6,331 nt of DNA from Anaerolinea sp. Its GTDB lineage: Bacteria; Chloroflexota; Anaerolineae; Anaerolineales; Villigracilaceae. The stretch is taken from assembly GCA_020720965.1 (NCBI GenBank), contig DYNS01000180.1, positions 1 to 6,331 of the forward strand, read 5' to 3'. Below are positions 5,467-6,331 of this stretch, piece by piece. The translations under genes were made by a program, and so were the position numbers. Each line of letters begins with the position of its first letter. Position 1 is the stretch's first letter. The notes under the pieces are model-generated. The model had not been told where the DNA came from and searched no databases. It saw only the letters and a list, made by a program, of their open reading frames with translations.

Positions 5467-6331
5467 TTAGGGTCTGCCGGGGCGCATTCCGCCGCCGCCA
5501 GAGCCGAGGGTTGTAACAACCTGGGAAACGCTAAAAGTCTGAAACACGCTTCCGGGGGCGTAGCCGCCACTTTGGTACAAGCCATCTGCCTGGGCTGCGG
5601 AGGAGGTTCCGCCGAGGGAAAAGGTGTAAGAGCCGCCGCTTTTCAGGCTGGGCGCAGAAAACACCAGGGTCTGAAAGTCTTTCAGCGGGGCAAAGGTCAA
5701 AATTTCGTTTCCGGCGCTATCTTCGATGTGAACCAAAGTCCCTGCCGCCTGCAGGTTGGGGAAATATGCCAAAACCGAGTTCTGGCTGGAGTATGCCCCC
5801 GGCGCTTGCGCCATGCCCGCACTGCCCGCCGCCACAAACACCCCGCCGCTCATGGTGAATCCGCCGTCATAATCCAAAGCGCCATTCATTTGTTCGGTCG
5901 GACCGTTCACAATCACCACGCCATCAGTCATTTCAATCGCGCCGTTGGCATCCAACCCATCGCCGCGAGCATTGACAACGACATAGCCGCCGTAAATGTA
6001 CAGGTAATAAGAACCGCTGTAGTTAAAAGTCTCCTGCCCGCCGGGCTGCTGCCGTCCGCCAGGCATTGCGCCAGAAGAATCCGTTCCTCCGGCAACGTTA
6101 ATGCCATCATCGCTGGCAGTCACGCGGATAGTTCCGCCGTTGATGGTGATGACGGCGCTCTCCAAACCCTCGTAAGACTGGCTGATGTTCATCTCGCCGC
6201 CATTAATCGTCAGGCTGGATTCGGCGTGTATTCCGTCATCGCCACTGACAATCTCGAACACGCCGCTCTCAATGGTAATGTAGCCCTTCTCCGGGTCTTC
6301 CTCGTTGTCAGATTTCAGGGCATCGCCCCCG
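5467..6331 (-). CDS. Cthe_2159-like carbohydrate-binding beta-helix protein (DUF4353), 5' part missing
   Basis: The frame is open to the window edge, so the N-terminus, including any signal peptide, lies outside; 287 residues and the stop are seen. It reads GGDALKSDNEEDPEKGYITI and then a series of rungs of the type h-x-h-x-GG-x-h-x-h: LTINGGEMNIS (40-50), ITINGGTIRV (61-70), YIYGGYVVVN (111-120) and FTMSGGVFV (158-166). Acidic turns alternate with them: SGDDGI (29-34), SDDGIN (73-78) and RGDGLDANG (122-130). This pattern matches the Cthe_2159 family, for which a calcium-containing parallel beta helix that binds acidic polysaccharide and cellulose has been described. A smaller C-terminal domain (about 185-272) and a Gly-rich tail follow. 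A Gly/Gln/Pro insertion (82-104) interrupts the rungs. The GTG at 6261-6259 is internal and not the start. It probably works outside the cell; substrate is unknown. Confidence 0.82.
   Translation of the reverse strand, partial: GGDALKSDNEEDPEKGYITIESGVFEIVSGDDGIHAESSLTINGGEMNISQSYEGLESAVITINGGTIRVTASDDGINVAGGTDSSGAMPGGRQQPGGQETFNYSGSYYLYIYGGYVVVNARGDGLDANGAIEMTDGVVIVNGPTEQMNGALDYDGGFTMSGGVFVAAGSAGMAQAPGAYSSQNSVLAYFPNLQAAGTLVHIEDSAGNEILTFAPLKDFQTLVFSAPSLKSGGSYTFSLGGTSSAAQADGLYQSGGYAPGSVFQTFSVSQVVTTLGSGGGGMRPGRP

Overview
All eight genes seen here lie on the minus strand. GC content is fairly high (estimated by eye). The gene styles (Thr/Pro-rich lipid-facing envelope proteins, a Cthe_2159-like carbohydrate-binding protein, short coupled operons) suggest a Chloroflexota genome, perhaps class Anaerolineae. 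That assignment is inferred from protein flavour and is not proven. No RNA genes, insertion sequences, CRISPR arrays or phage genes were found.

Reading in the direction of transcription (from 6331 down to 1), the window opens with the C-terminal part of a secreted, Gly-rich beta-helix protein of the Cthe_2159 (DUF4353) carbohydrate-binding type. It ends at a clear intrinsic terminator (5425-5459). After a gap of 185 bases, which contains a good promoter candidate (5318-5346) with an inverted repeat over its -35 box, comes a tightly packed cluster. It holds a 66-residue Cys/Gly-rich membrane miniprotein, a 225-residue membrane-anchored envelope protein with a Thr/Pro repeat linker, and peptidyl-tRNA hydrolase (pth). 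Stop and start codons abut or overlap at both junctions.

After 86 bases comes the second cluster: a small heat shock protein (Hsp20), an ATP-dependent Lon protease, a stand-alone receiver-domain response regulator and a MogA/MoaB-type molybdopterin enzyme that runs off the window. The spacings are 16 bases, a 23-base overlap and a 4-base ATGA overlap, so this is very probably one transcription unit. Hsp20 holds unfolding proteins and Lon degrades damaged ones, so the first two genes form a proteostasis pair. The receiver and the molybdenum-cofactor gene have no obvious mechanistic tie to them.

Most of the window is housekeeping. The points worth a second look are the Lon-receiver coupling, the non-standard Lon termini, the altered His-Asn motif in Pth, and the two uncharacterised envelope genes fused into an operon with pth.
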